A stretch of DNA of 64,000 nt from Fictibacillus sp. b24 (lineage in GTDB: Bacteria; Bacillota; Bacilli; Bacillales; Fictibacillaceae), in the NCBI RefSeq assembly GCF_030348825.1, contig NZ_JAUCES010000005.1:868001-932000 (forward strand), read 5' to 3'. Every line of letters begins with the position of its first letter. Position 1 is the stretch's first letter. The notes under the pieces are model-generated. The model ran no database searches. It was not told where the DNA came from and saw nothing but the letters and a program-made list of their open reading frames with translations. Positions 18,746 through 32,939 of this stretch are shown here, piece by piece. The position numbers and the translations under genes were made by a program.

Positions 18746-18807
18746 AACGCATCTAGTCAGATCCCGATAAGCTCTATCGTTATTCCATTAAATCAGGAGA
18801 ATGTGCA

Positions 18808-19830
18808 ATGAAAAATCTTATAGAGGTTCAAAAGAAATTGCTGCCAGATCTTTTGGAAACGATGCGAAAACGATACAACGTTTTAAATGTGGTAAGAATC
18901 CATGAACCTATTGGAAGAAGAAGTTTAGCGTCGACCCTGAATCTGACAGAACGAGTACTGCGCTCAGAAGTTTCCTTTCTAAAAGATCAAGGACTTTTAA
19001 CCATTCAAACCGCAGGCATGTCATTAACTTCAGAAGGGCATGATATTTTAGTAGAACTTTCTGAAATGATGAAAGAATTGTCAGGTTTGCATGTTTTAGA
19101 ATCAGATCTTAAGGAAATGTTAAATCTGTCAGAAGTTATCGTTGTACCAGGTGACAGTGATCAAGATGCTTGGGTGAAAAATGATATGGGTAAGGCGGCG
19201 GTGGACCGGTTGAAGCGTCAGCTGTCAGCAAGTAACATCATCGCAGTAACGGGCGGAACAACGCTCGCTTCAGTAGCTGAAATGATGTCACCTATTCAAA
19301 AAGGTCAGCAATTGTTGTTTGTACCTGCCCGCGGCGGACTTGGTGAAAAAGTGGAAAACCAAGCGAACACCATTTGTTCCACGATGGCTCAGAAAGCCAA
19401 TGGAGAATACCGGCTTCTTCATTTGCCTGATCAGTTGAGCAAAGAAACTTATCTTTCTCTGATGGCTGAACCAGGTGTCAAAGAAGTCATGGAGCTCATA
19501 CATTCCGCTGGTATAGTGCTTCACGGGATTGGCGATGCTAAAACAATGGCGGTACGCAGGAACTCTAGTTCTTCACTGCTTCAAAAGCTGGATGAAGAAA
19601 AAGCCGCAGCAGAAGCGTTTGGCTATTATTTTAACCAGCAGGGTGAAGTGGTTCACCGCGTTCGTACGATTGGCTTGCAGCTGGATGAGCTGCAGAACAG
19701 TGATTTCATCATGGCGGTAGCAGGCGGGTCTTCTAAATCCGATGCGATTGCAGCATTCATGAAACACGGTCCGAAAAAGGTTTTAATCACGGACGAAGGA
19801 GCTGCCCGGCAATTATTGGGTCGCCCGTAA
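18808..19830 (+). CDS. cggR: Central glycolytic genes regulator
   Basis: SorC/DeoR-family repressor of 340 residues. The N-terminal winged helix (GRRSLASTLNLTERVLRSEV, residues ~32-51) is linked to a sugar-phosphate-binding domain (VTGGTTLASVAEMM; GIVLHGIGDA) that senses fructose-1,6-bisphosphate. It is the first gene of the cggR-gapA-pgk-tpiA-gpmI-eno operon and probably represses it through the operator at 18709-18745. RBS is AGGAGAATGTGCA. Confidence 0.96.
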   Translation: MKNLIEVQKKLLPDLLETMRKRYNVLNVVRIHEPIGRRSLASTLNLTERVLRSEVSFLKDQGLLTIQTAGMSLTSEGHDILVELSEMMKELSGLHVLESDLKEMLNLSEVIVVPGDSDQDAWVKNDMGKAAVDRLKRQLSASNIIAVTGGTTLASVAEMMSPIQKGQQLLFVPARGGLGEKVENQANTICSTMAQKANGEYRLLHLPDQLSKETYLSLMAEPGVKEVMELIHSAGIVLHGIGDAKTMAVRRNSSSSLLQKLDEEKAAAEAFGYYFNQQGEVVHRVRTIGLQLDELQNSDFIMAVAGGSSKSDAIAAFMKHGPKKVLITDEGAARQLLGRP

Positions 19831-20919
<1,089 letters not shown>

Positions 20920-21045
20920 TAGATAGAGAAGAACAATAAGGAGGGGGAGAAGTCTTTTCAAGCAGGCTTCTACTCCTCTTTCCCATGTAAAATCTGGGAT
21001 TGTCATTCTTTTAATCTTTTTGACTAGTCAGGAGGCTGCATACTT

Positions 21046-22230
21046 ATGAACAAAAAAAGTGTTCGTGACATCGATCTAAAAGGCAAAGTGGTATTTTGCC
21101 GAGTTGATTTTAACGTACCGATGAAAGATGGAAGCATTACGGATGAAACGCGTATCAACGCTGCTCTTCCAACCATCAAATACTTAACAGAGCAAGGCGC
21201 AAAAGTTCTTTTAGCAAGCCACTTGGGCCGTCCAAAAGGACAGGTTGTTGAAGAGCTTCGTTTAGATCCTGTAGCTCAGCGTTTAAGCGATCTTCTTGGA
21301 AAAGAAGTTGTTAAAACGGATGAAGCATACGGAGAAGAAGTTGAAAAAGCAGTTTCTAACCTTCCAGAAGGCGGCGTTATCCTTCTTGAGAATGTTCGTT
21401 TCTACCCTGGTGAAGAGAAGAACGATCCTGAGTTAGCACAAAAGTTTGCTGCACTCGCTGATGTGTACGTAAACGATGCTTTCGGAGCAGCACACCGTGC
21501 GCATGCTTCAACAGAAGGAATTGCAAAACATCTTCCGGCCGTTTCAGGCTTGTTGATGGAAAAAGAACTTGAAGTGCTTGGCAAAGCTCTATCAAATCCT
21601 GACCGTCCTTTCACTGCGATCATTGGCGGTGCAAAAGTAAAGGACAAGATTGACGTAATTGACAATCTTTTAGATAAAGTTGACAACCTGATCATCGGTG
21701 GTGGTTTAGGGTATACATTCATTAAGGCGCTTGGCCATGATGTAGGGAAGTCTCTTTTAGAGGAAGATAAGATTGAAACAGCTCGTGGTTTCATGGAAAA
21801 AGCGAAAGAAAAAGGCGTAAACTTCCTTATTGCAGAAGATGTACTAGTAGCTGACGACTTTTCAAATGAGGCTAACACAAAAGTAGTCGACATCGATTCA
21901 ATCCCATCAGACTGGGAAGGTCTTGATATCGGAACGAAAACAATTGAAAAGTACGTAAAGGTTATTAAAGAATCGAAGCTTGTAATATGGAACGGGCCAA
22001 TGGGTGTGTTTGAGATCGACGCATTCGCAAACGGTACTCGTTCAGTTGCAAACGCACTAGCAGAAGCAACAGACACGTACAGCGTTATCGGCGGCGGAGA
22101 CTCAGCGGCAGCAGTTGAGAAGTTCGGTCTTGCTGACAAGATGAGCCACATCTCAACAGGCGGCGGTGCTTCCCTTGAGTTCATGGAAGGTAAAGAGCTT
22201 CCAGGCGTTGTAGCTTTAAATGACAAGTAA
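21046..22230 (+). CDS. pgk: Phosphoglycerate kinase
   Basis: Transfers the 1-phosphate of 1,3-bisphosphoglycerate to ADP. Family signatures are [10 protein letters not shown] (substrate-binding), [10 protein letters not shown], and the nucleotide-binding [14 protein letters not shown] near the C-terminus. Length of 394 residues is standard. It is separated from gapA by 126 bp with potential hairpins and from tpiA by a 252-bp repeat element, both unusual for an operon that otherwise runs tightly. Confidence 0.97.
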   Translation: MNKKSVRDIDLKGKVVFCRVDFNVPMKDGSITDETRINAALPTIKYLTEQGAKVLLASHLGRPKGQVVEELRLDPVAQRLSDLLGKEVVKTDEAYGEEVEKAVSNLPEGGVILLENVRFYPGEEKNDPELAQKFAALADVYVNDAFGAAHRAHASTEGIAKHLPAVSGLLMEKELEVLGKALSNPDRPFTAIIGGAKVKDKIDVIDNLLDKVDNLIIGGGLGYTFIKALGHDVGKSLLEEDKIETARGFMEKAKEKGVNFLIAEDVLVADDFSNEANTKVVDIDSIPSDWEGLDIGTKTIEKYVKVIKESKLVIWNGPMGVFEIDAFANGTRSVANALAEATDTYSVIGGGDSAAAVEKFGLADKMSHISTGGGASLEFMEGKELPGVVALNDK

Positions 22231-22243
22231 GCTTTCGTGGGCG

Positions 22244-22495
22244 GTTGATTTCCGCTCCAGGTGCTTCGCTTTCCGCGGGGCAGACGGTGAGCCCCTTGAC
22301 GCTTTGCGCCTTTAAGGGTCTCACCTGTCTAGTTGCAGTGGCTAGCCCCTCGAGGTCAAAAGTTAAATGGACCATAAGGCAAAGTGCGCCTTCTAGCCCA
22401 TTCACCTTTTGCTTGTCGGTGCTGAACGAGCCACTTCCACTTTTCGGGCTGACCGCTTGTCCCGCAGGAGTCTCGCACCTTGCACTCCAATCAAC
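22244..22495. repeat. Modular inverted-repeat element, copy 3, inside the glycolytic operon
   Basis: Same ends as copy 1 (GTTGATTTCCGCTCCAGGTG ... CACTCCAATCAAC). Middle modules include CTAGTTGCAGTGGCTAGCCCC and a CGAGCCACTTCCACTTTTCG block, both found in reverse orientation in copy 4. It fills the pgk-tpiA interval, so it must be transcribed as part of the glycolytic mRNA and folds into large hairpins. Confidence 0.87.
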
Positions 22496-22551
22496 TTTTC
22501 AATGAAGTTTGAGAATGACTTTTAGTACTACTCTAAAAGAAACACTTTTAA

Positions 22552-24851
<2,300 letters not shown>

Positions 24852-24932
24852 GGTACTTTAATGGAATATGTACAAAGGGCCCTTGTGCGTATTGCCGGAA
24901 ATGCTTTATTCTCAAATTACATTTTCTTATAA

Positions 24933-26240
<1,308 letters not shown>

Positions 26241-26285
26241 TTGGGGTCTGACCCCAAACAAAGACAAACTCGCCATTTTGTCTTT
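26241..26285. repeat. GGGGTCTGACCCC palindrome unit, eno copy
   Basis: TTGGGGTCTGACCCCAAACAAAGACAAA followed by CCATTTTGTCTTTC. It has the same architecture as the crh and trpE copies and abuts the eno stop codon. Confidence 0.8.
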
Positions 26286-26291
26286 CTGAAA

Positions 26292-26341
26292 AAGACAGCC
26301 CCCGGATCAGGCGCATTAAGCGCCGATCTGGGGGCTGTCTT
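26292..26341. terminator. Terminator of the glycolytic operon, bidirectional
   Basis: AAGACAGCCCCC...GGCGC pairs with GCGCC...GGGGGCTGTCTT around ATTAA, over 20 pairs. The minus strand ends in GTCTTTTTC, so it can also stop the opposing small toxin transcript. Confidence 0.88.
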
Positions 26342-26373
26342 CATTTCAGGCTGGTAAAGGATTTCCCTGCTGA

Positions 26374-26460
26374 TTATCGAGAGCGATTGTTAGAATGAAG
26401 GATAGTAACAATGAGCATTGAGAAACTGATCATGAGCGACATCGTTTCAAAAACAGTCAT
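26374..26460 (-). CDS. Putative holin-like / type I toxin, 28 residues
   Basis: A 29-codon frame starting MTVFETMSLMISFSMLIVTI and ending in a basic tail (HSNNRSR). The N-terminal MTVFE/MTVYE pattern followed by a single hydrophobic helix resembles the putative holin-like toxin family (BsrG/TxpA-type membrane peptides of Bacillus). A strong site, GGAGGGATCAAG, precedes the ATG on the minus strand. It faces the eno terminator. An antisense antitoxin RNA would be expected overlapping its 3' end but is not identified. The call rests on pattern, not on alignment. Confidence 0.65.
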   Translation of the reverse strand: MTVFETMSLMISFSMLIVTILHSNNRSR

Positions 26461-26620
26461 CTTGATCCCTCCAATCTTGTTACCATTAAGGTGCGTAAAA
26501 GCAGGGTTGTCCTATTCAAAAATTGAAAAATATGGGTAAAAAGGCTTGTTTTATATCATTAAAAACTAATACTAAAAAATGGGCGACTTAGCAATCAAGT
26601 TAAGGGCATAACTTGAGTTT

Positions 26621-26800
26621 ATGAGCGATTCCAAAGATATACGAGCGATTCTAAAGATTAATGAGCGATTCCAAAGATTTACGAGCGATTCCAAAGATTT
26701 ATGAGCGATTCTCAAACTTTATGAGCGATTCTCAGTTTTTATGAGCGATTCTCAAGTTTTACGAGCGATTCTCAAGTTTTACGAGCGATTCCTATATTTC
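26621..26800. repeat. 20-bp tandem array A (9 units)
   Basis: GAGCGATT begins at 26623 and recurs every 20 bp exactly to 26783 (nine times). The consensus is TTTAYGAGCGATTCYMAAGA; the variable half drifts from CCAAAGAT to CTCAAGTT. There are no unique spacers, ORF or dyad symmetry. The unit is shared with array B. Confidence 0.92.
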
Positions 26801-27002
26801 ATGCCAATTCTCATAACTAGCACCGCAATCAAATTCACTTGCTTTTTACGAATTTTGATCCCCTCTCGACATCAAGGGGAGCATTAATATGAATCTTTAG
26901 ATACAAAAGAACAGTTGGCAATCTCATAATCCTTCTATTTTTACGGAAAATCATTTAAAATGCTTATAACAAGTTCTTGTCTGATGTACGGGGGAATTAT
27001 AT

Positions 27003-27704
27003 ATGAAAGATAGTTTATACATAAGAATCGAAGCAGGAGATCCATATGACACGGGGAGCCTCATGCCGCTTAAGCCCGATGGTGAAACGTTAACCTTTGG
27101 GCGATCATCACAAACGAACGACACGGATGTTTCGTTTATCAGTCCATACGTGTCTCGCCTGCACGCCGAAATCTATCTGCAAGATGGGGTACCTTTTATA
27201 AAAGATTTAGACTCGAAACACGGGACAGCGCTAAATAATAATCTTTTAGAACCAAATATGCCAAAACAGCTTCAATCTGGAGATGTAATCAGTCTAGCGA
27301 AAGGTGTTATCCTGTTAACCTACTTGAATACACAAACCGATGAAACAGATCTCACCATGGAATTCACATCGCCCATCCAGCCTGCAGAAACACAAATTAC
27401 GAACGGACTTCACATTATTCCTGAACGCCGCCAAATCTCAATTGACGGTGAACAACTCTTTTTATCAGGTAAACACACAGATCTTCTTGTGTTTCTTTAT
27501 CGGAAAAAGAACCAGGCCGTAAGCAGTGATGAAATTAAGATTCACATCTGGCCGGAAAGAATGGTTCCTGGATCAAACGAAATACCTGACGTTGGGAACG
27601 ACGAGATCAATGCTCTTGTTTACCGTCTGCGGAAAAAGCTGGGTCCTTATGGAGATTCAATCGTTACAGTCCCGCGTTATGGTTATATGCTTCAAATCAA
27701 TTAA
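27003..27704 (+). CDS. FHA domain - winged-helix transcription factor
   Basis: A 233-residue protein. Residues ~20-105 form an FHA phosphothreonine-binding domain (LTFGRSSQTND, SPYVSRLHAEI, DLDSKHGTALN). Residues ~130-233 form an OmpR/PhoB-type winged helix (GKHTDLLVFLYRKKNQAVSS, NALVYRLRKKLG, VPRYGYML). No receiver domain is present, so input is presumably a phosphoprotein from a Ser/Thr kinase such as PrkC rather than a histidine kinase; this is inference. It is monocistronic with its own terminator. Targets are unknown. Confidence 0.85.
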   Translation: MKDSLYIRIEAGDPYDTGSLMPLKPDGETLTFGRSSQTNDTDVSFISPYVSRLHAEIYLQDGVPFIKDLDSKHGTALNNNLLEPNMPKQLQSGDVISLAKGVILLTYLNTQTDETDLTMEFTSPIQPAETQITNGLHIIPERRQISIDGEQLFLSGKHTDLLVFLYRKKNQAVSSDEIKIHIWPERMVPGSNEIPDVGNDEINALVYRLRKKLGPYGDSIVTVPRYGYMLQIN

Positions 27705-27718
27705 ATCAACGAATCAAA

Positions 27719-27754
27719 AACCTGCTAGAACATCACGTTCAGCAGGTTTTTTCT
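27719..27754 (+). terminator. Terminator after the FHA gene
   Basis: AACCTGCT-A-GAAC / GTTC-AGCAGGTT with loop ATCAC, then TTTTTTC. Confidence 0.87.
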
Positions 27755-27928
27755 TTTCGCTCTCAACTCATGAAACGTTAAATTAATTATCTGAAACTTA
27801 TCATGTTCGTATGAGAAAGAAATCATGATAAATCCATTTTAGACGAAGCTAAAAGAGAGTAAATTAAGTAAAAGGAAAAAACTCCTTTAAAAATGATGTT
27901 TCTTCTAAATAGGTGTGGTGAAAGTTAT

Positions 27929-28183
27929 ATGAGGGTAGAGGAAAATAGACAGCATCGCAGAGGCAGAGTATATCGGTTTAAACTATATCGCGGATTTATC
28001 ATTCTCTTATTTACTATTTTATTGATTAGAACCTATGACCTGCAGATTACAAATGGTGAAAAAGCACGTTTGAAATCAGAAACGTATGAAGATGTTGTCA
28101 TAAAGAAATCCATATTCAATGACCACTATTACTCTTCTAAAGAAGACACACCACTAGAAACAGACATAAATTTAAACAAGTGA
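27929..28183 (+). CDS. Single-pass membrane protein, unrecognised
   Basis: An 84-residue product with a very basic N-terminus (MRVEENRQHRRGRVYRFKLYR), one hydrophobic helix (GFIILLFTILLI, ~residues 22-34) and a polar, acidic C-terminal part outside. The topology recalls FtsL/DivIC-like bitopic proteins but no diagnostic motif supports that. ATG 27929 is preferred over 27893 because GGTGTGGTG lies nine bases upstream and the extra N-terminus is unconvincing. Confidence 0.5.
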   Translation: MRVEENRQHRRGRVYRFKLYRGFIILLFTILLIRTYDLQITNGEKARLKSETYEDVVIKKSIFNDHYYSSKEDTPLETDINLNK

Positions 28184-28194
28184 CAGTAAAATGA

Positions 28195-28213
28195 ATATGG
28201 GGGATGTCCCCAT
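28195..28213. promoter_or_regulatory. Short GC hairpin before the 110-residue gene
   Basis: TATGGGGGATGTCCCCATA is an inverted repeat (TATGGGG / CCCCATA) about 20 bases upstream of the next start codon, followed by a GAGGGG ribosome site. It could be a remnant terminator without a T run or a translational hairpin. Confidence 0.4.
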
Positions 28214-28234
28214 AAATGCGAAGAGGGGATGTTT

Positions 28235-28567
28235 ATGATGCAGCCACTTAAACAAGAATCTTCGGATGGTGCAGAAAAAAAACAAGAAAAATTGAACCCG
28301 ATCAGCTTTATAGGAAAAGTGAAAGAATCCAATGGCCATGTATTTACCATCTATCATAAAAAAACAGTGATGAACGTAAAACTGGACTCCAAAACAGAGC
28401 TCCTGGATGGGGACAAAACACTCGATATTGCACCAGATGAAGCAGTACAGCCAGGTGCTACCGTTCAAGTAGTAGGTCTGTTAAACAAAAGACTAAATGT
28501 AATAAAAGCTCTGCGTCTTTATATTTTTCATAAGGAATTTGATATTAATTACTTAGGAACAAATTAA
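28235..28567 (+). CDS. Unknown soluble protein, 110 residues
   Basis: Not recognised. A polar lysine-rich N-terminus (~30 residues) precedes a beta-rich part (GKVKESNGHVFTIYHKKTVM, KLDSKTELLDGD, ATVQVVGLLNKRLNVIKAL) whose alternating pattern suggests a small beta-barrel such as an OB-like fold. No signal peptide or helix for membrane insertion is seen. ATG 28235 sits six bases after GAGGGG; ATG 28229 touches that site. It lies just before secG but a gap of 90 bp suggests separate expression. Confidence 0.55.
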   Translation: MMQPLKQESSDGAEKKQEKLNPISFIGKVKESNGHVFTIYHKKTVMNVKLDSKTELLDGDKTLDIAPDEAVQPGATVQVVGLLNKRLNVIKALRLYIFHKEFDINYLGTN

Positions 28568-28656
28568 CGAAGGTTCTGAAAAAAGCTTTGCCTCGTCCCT
28601 TCTAGTTATGATACATTTATAGTAATGTAACGAGGAACGGTGGAGGTGTAACATAC

Positions 28657-28896
28657 ATGCTAACAGCAGCAAAAATCCTTCTTATTTTAGTATCATTAGC
28701 TTTAATCGTAGTCGTTGTTCTTCAATCAGGTCGTTCGGCTGGATTATCAGGCGCGATTACAGGTGGAGCTGAGCAGCTTTTTGGTAAACAAAAAGCGCGT
28801 GGTATCGACGCATTGCTAAGTAAGTTAACGATCATTCTTGCAGTGTTGTTCTTCATTTTAACGATTTCAGTAGCATACTTCATTCCGATGAACTAA
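28657..28896 (+). CDS. secG: Preprotein translocase subunit SecG
   Basis: A 79-residue membrane protein with two helices (residues ~3-22 and ~53-75) joined by the conserved cytoplasmic loop [21 protein letters not shown]. It assists SecYE in protein export. GGTGGAGGTG precedes the ATG. The gene order secG-esterase-rnr-smpB-ssrA is as in B. subtilis, with an extra hydrolase gene inserted after secG. Confidence 0.96.
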   Translation: MLTAAKILLILVSLALIVVVVLQSGRSAGLSGAITGGAEQLFGKQKARGIDALLSKLTIILAVLFFILTISVAYFIPMN

Positions 28897-28905
28897 TGAA
28901 CAGCT

Positions 28906-28942
28906 AAAAACAACAGGTGGACAATCCGCTTGTTGTTTTTTT
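28906..28942 (+). terminator. Terminator after secG
   Basis: AAAAACAACAGGTGG, loop ACAAT, CCGCTTGTTGTTTTTTT, with two G.U pairs in the stem. Confidence 0.83.
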
Positions 28943-29037
28943 ATTCCCTAAAAACGCCGCTCACCCTTTCCCAGAGTGGATGTGATATGATTTGATACGT
29001 ACATAAAAGGGTAACCTAAAGTCAAAAAGGTGGTAGC

Positions 29038-29727
29038 ATGATCGGTTGTCTATGTTTGCATGGCTTTACAGGCGGGCCTTATGAAATCGAGCCAATCACA
29101 GAGTATTTACAGAAACATACGGATTGGCTGTTATCTGTTCCTACATATCCTGGACACGGAACAGAGCTTTCTTTAAAAGGAAGAACCCATACTGAATGGC
29201 TTGATGAAGCTGAAAAGGCTTATTTAGAACTCCGTGAAAAAGTGGAAACCATCTATATCGTCGGTTTTTCGATGGGCGGTATGATCGCGGGCTACTTAGC
29301 GTCTAAATATGGCTGCGACAAATTAATCTTATTGAATGCAAGTGCGTATTACTTAAATCCTGCACAGATGATTAAAGATCTTGCCAATATGATGATCTCT
29401 GGCTTTAACGGTCAGCTAAAGGATCATGAACTTTACAAAAGGTACAGAAAGAAATTTCTTGATACACCTTTTAGTGCAACAAGAGAGTTTCGAAAACTTG
29501 TAAAGCTGATCAAACCGGAATTTTCACAAGTTTCAGCACCTACATTGATTGTTCAAGGAGAATGCGATGGCCTTGTTCCAAGAAAAAGTGCTGAGTTTTT
29601 ATACGGAACTATAGCAGCTTCCAATAAGCGGATCTGCTACTTTAAAGAATCAAAGCACATGATTTGTCATGACGTAGAAAAAGAACAATTAATCGATGAA
29701 GTATATCAATTTTTAATGAATGAATAG
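29038..29727 (+). CDS. Alpha/beta hydrolase, carboxylesterase-like
   Basis: A 229-residue lipase/esterase-fold protein. It has the oxyanion region LHGFTGGP, nucleophile Ser in GFSMGGM (~residue 79), a late Asp in GECDGLVP and His in SKHMICHD. It resembles the next gene product in overall plan but is clearly diverged, suggesting an old duplication of the monoacylglycerol-lipase/Est30 type. The two genes are 12 bp apart. The natural substrate is unknown. Confidence 0.87.
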   Translation: MIGCLCLHGFTGGPYEIEPITEYLQKHTDWLLSVPTYPGHGTELSLKGRTHTEWLDEAEKAYLELREKVETIYIVGFSMGGMIAGYLASKYGCDKLILLNASAYYLNPAQMIKDLANMMISGFNGQLKDHELYKRYRKKFLDTPFSATREFRKLVKLIKPEFSQVSAPTLIVQGECDGLVPRKSAEFLYGTIAASNKRICYFKESKHMICHDVEKEQLIDEVYQFLMNE

Positions 29728-29739
29728 GAGAGAAGTTTC

Positions 29740-30486
29740 ATGAAAATCACAGCACCAAAACCGTTTTTCTTTGAAGGAGGAAAGCGGGCAGTCTTAATGC
29801 TGCACGGGTTTACCGGCAGTTCAGCAGATGTACGAATGATGGGGAGATTTCTGCAGAAGAAGGGGTATACGTGTCATGCCCCTCAGTATAAAGGTCATGC
29901 CGTTCCCCCTGAGGAATTAGTACACACTGGCCCTGAAGACTGGTGGGAAGATGTGATTGGCGGCTACAATCACCTAAAAGAAAAAGGATTTGATGAAATT
30001 GCAGTATGCGGGCTTTCTTTAGGTGGAGTATTCTCACTTAAGCTGGCAACGGAACAGCCTGTAAAAGCCGTGATCCCAATGTGTGCACCGATGTCGATCA
30101 AAAGTGAAGAAGTGATGTATAAAGGGGTTTGCGAGTACGCTGAAGAATATAAAAAGCGTGAACAGAAAGCGCCTGAACAGATAGAGCAGGAAATGGAAGA
30201 ATTCAAGAAAACACCGATGAATACATTAAAAGCACTTCAAGATCTCATTCAAAGCGTAAGAAATTCTGTTGATCTCGTATACGCACCCACGTTTGTTGTG
30301 CAGGCTAGACATGATGAGATGATTAACACAGATTCTGCAAATATTATTTATGAAGAAGTAGAAAGTGAAAAGAAAGATCTAAAATGGTATGAAAATTCAA
30401 CACATGTGATTACATTAGATAAGGAAAAAGAACAGCTGCATGAAGATGTTTATGCTTTCTTAGAAGACCTCGACTGGTCAGAATAG
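29740..30486 (+). CDS. est: Carboxylesterase, Est30/YvaK family
   Basis: A 248-residue cytoplasmic esterase very similar in motif content to the thermophilic Bacillus/Geobacillus Est30 enzymes, beginning [20 protein letters not shown]. The triad is readable as Ser93 (GLSLGG), Asp192 (ARHDEM) and His222 (THVITLD), matching Est30 positions 94/193/223 shifted by one. It hydrolyses short-chain esters in relatives. It is placed between secG and rnr as in B. subtilis. Confidence 0.93.
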   Translation: MKITAPKPFFFEGGKRAVLMLHGFTGSSADVRMMGRFLQKKGYTCHAPQYKGHAVPPEELVHTGPEDWWEDVIGGYNHLKEKGFDEIAVCGLSLGGVFSLKLATEQPVKAVIPMCAPMSIKSEEVMYKGVCEYAEEYKKREQKAPEQIEQEMEEFKKTPMNTLKALQDLIQSVRNSVDLVYAPTFVVQARHDEMINTDSANIIYEEVESEKKDLKWYENSTHVITLDKEKEQLHEDVYAFLEDLDWSE

Positions 30487-30516
30487 ATCTTTTTCCCTTT
30501 AAAAGGAGGTCAGTTT

Positions 30517-32835
30517 TTGGATAAACTGCAAATACTCCAGCTCATGAAAGAATCGGAAAAACCGATGACAGTGACAGAGATTGAAGAAGCTCTTCAACTT
30601 CCTGATGCTGAAGCTTTCAAGAAACTGGTTTTAACACTTAACGAACTAGAAGATGAAGGATCTGTTGTCCGAACACGCACGAACCGCTATGGACTGCCTG
30701 AAAAAATGAGTCTCATCAAAGGACGCGTTCAAGGCCACGCGAAAGGCTTTGCTTTTTTGATTCCTGAAGAGAGCGAGCAAAAAGACGTATACATCTCACA
30801 ATCTGATATGAACGGTGCGATGAGCGGTGATACGGTTTTAGTACGATTAAATCAAACATCTTCCGGTTCTCGTCCAGAGGGGACCATTATCCGTATTTTA
30901 GAACGCGGCGTAACAGAAGTTGTTGGTACGTTCCAAGAAAGCCGTAAATTCGGTTTTGTTGTCGCTGATGATAAACGTATCCCAAATGATATCTTTATCC
31001 CAGCAGATGGGGTTAATGGTGCTGTAGAAGGTCATAAAGTTTTAGTGAAGATTACGAAATACCCAGAAGGCAGAAACAGTGCTGAAGGAGAGATCATCCA
31101 TATCATCGGTCATAAAAACGACCCTGGTGTAGACATCATCTCCGTTATTTTTAAGCACGGTCTGCCAAGGGAGTTTCCAGAAGAAGCATTGGAGCAGGCG
31201 CATAATACACCGGATGTCATTGATCCGAACGATATTGAAGGACGCCGCGATCTTCGCAGCGAAACGATTGTAACGATAGATGGAGCGGACGCAAAAGACC
31301 TCGATGACGCGGTTCATGTAATCAAGCTGCCAAACGGCCATTACAAGCTTGGTGTACATATCGCAGATGTTACCCATTACGTAACAGAGGATTCTCCCAT
31401 TGATAAAGAGGCACAAGAACGCGGTACGAGTGTGTACTTAGTCGATCGAGTAATTCCGATGATTCCACATCGCCTGTCAAACGGGATTTGTTCATTGAAT
31501 CCGAAAGTGGACCGCTTAACGATTTCGTGTGAAATGGAGATCAATCATGACGGTGAAGTGATCAAACACGAAATCTTCCCAAGTGTGATTAAAACAACAG
31601 AACGAATGACGTATACAGATGTCCGTAAGATTTTGCAGGATGAAGATGAGGAAGTTTCAAAACGTTATGAACCATTGATTCCGTTTTTCAAACTGATGGG
31701 AGAACTAGCAGAAGTTCTCCGTAAAAAACGTTTTGCCCGCGGTGCAATTGATTTTGATTTTTCAGAAGCTAAAGTGCTTGTTGATGAGAACAGCGATCCG
31801 CAAGACGTTGTTCTACGTGAACGTTCAGTTGCTGAAAAGCTGATTGAAGAATTCATGCTTTGTGCGAACGAAACCGTTGCTCAGCATTTTCATGAACTTG
31901 AGCTTCCGTTCATGTACCGAATTCATGAAGACCCAGATGAAGGCAAGCTAGAGCGTTTCTTAGAGTTTATCAGCATGTTCGGCTATGCTTTAAAAGGAAC
32001 CGCGAGCGATATTCACCCTCGCAGTCTTCAACAGCTTCTCGAGACCGTAAAAGGCGAGCCTGAAGAAATGGTAATCTCAAAAATCATGCTTCGTTCCATG
32101 AAGCAAGCTAAGTATGATCATATGTCACTTGGCCACTATGGTTTGGCGACTGAGTTCTATACGCATTTCACATCACCAATCAGACGTTATCCGGACTTAA
32201 TCGTACACCGATTGATCCGCACGTATCTGTTCAAAAAAGATACTGGCCCAAAAACGGTCAGTCATTGGAAAGCAGAACTGCCAGGGATCGCGAAGCACTC
32301 TTCAGCGATGGAACGCCGTGCAGTTGATGCGGAGCGTGAAACAGATGAACTCAAAAAAGCACAGTTCATGCTCGATAAAGTTGGAGAAGAGTTTGACGGT
32401 GTAATCAGTTCAGTTACAAACTTCGGATTGTTTGTGGAACTGCCGAACACGATTGAAGGACTTGTTCACGTTAGCTACTTAACGGACGACTATTATCGCT
32501 TTGACGAAAAGTTTATGGCGATGATCGGTGAACGAACAGGTAACGTATTCCGTATCGGTGATGAGATCTCCATTCGTGTTGTAAACGTAAACGTTGATGA
32601 GCGCTCGATTGATTTTGAAATTGTGGGTATGAAAGGCACGCCTCGCAAGCGCCATAAAGATCGTCAGCAGGTAATCGACATTGGTGATACTCCAAAACGA
32701 GGCAGGGGCAGACGCAGCAAGAATCGCAAAAATGAGTCCGATCGTTCCAGCGGTCCACAAGATTCAAAGAAGGGCAAGAAAAAACCTTTCTATAAGCCTG
32801 TTGCTAAAAAGAAAGGCAAGAAAAAGAAGAAATAA
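30517..32835 (+). CDS. rnr: Ribonuclease R
   Basis: A 3'-5' exoribonuclease of 772 residues that degrades structured RNA and tmRNA-tagged messages. Domains are an N-terminal winged helix (1-70), cold-shock domains (~75-220), the RNB catalytic domain (~245-590, [15 protein letters not shown] with its metal-binding aspartates), S1 (~625-710) and a basic tail very rich in Lys. The start is TTG with AAGGAGGT seven bases upstream. Linkage to smpB and ssrA fits its role in trans-translation. Confidence 0.96.
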   Translation: MDKLQILQLMKESEKPMTVTEIEEALQLPDAEAFKKLVLTLNELEDEGSVVRTRTNRYGLPEKMSLIKGRVQGHAKGFAFLIPEESEQKDVYISQSDMNGAMSGDTVLVRLNQTSSGSRPEGTIIRILERGVTEVVGTFQESRKFGFVVADDKRIPNDIFIPADGVNGAVEGHKVLVKITKYPEGRNSAEGEIIHIIGHKNDPGVDIISVIFKHGLPREFPEEALEQAHNTPDVIDPNDIEGRRDLRSETIVTIDGADAKDLDDAVHVIKLPNGHYKLGVHIADVTHYVTEDSPIDKEAQERGTSVYLVDRVIPMIPHRLSNGICSLNPKVDRLTISCEMEINHDGEVIKHEIFPSVIKTTERMTYTDVRKILQDEDEEVSKRYEPLIPFFKLMGELAEVLRKKRFARGAIDFDFSEAKVLVDENSDPQDVVLRERSVAEKLIEEFMLCANETVAQHFHELELPFMYRIHEDPDEGKLERFLEFISMFGYALKGTASDIHPRSLQQLLETVKGEPEEMVISKIMLRSMKQAKYDHMSLGHYGLATEFYTHFTSPIRRYPDLIVHRLIRTYLFKKDTGPKTVSHWKAELPGIAKHSSAMERRAVDAERETDELKKAQFMLDKVGEEFDGVISSVTNFGLFVELPNTIEGLVHVSYLTDDYYRFDEKFMAMIGERTGNVFRIGDEISIRVVNVNVDERSIDFEIVGMKGTPRKRHKDRQQVIDIGDTPKRGRGRRSKNRKNESDRSSGPQDSKKGKKKPFYKPVAKKKGKKKKK

Positions 32836-32939
32836 GCAGGTTGACTTGTCAAGGTTCATCTCAAGTGGTGAACCTTGACGTTATTTGACCATATTGCTAT
32901 AATTAAAGTTCACTTGCTGTGGGGAGGATTGAGTTTTAC

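Noticed and set aside
21402-22226. 274-codon open frame antisense to pgk
   Set aside because: It follows from biased codon use in pgk; it has no ribosome site or recognisable domain.
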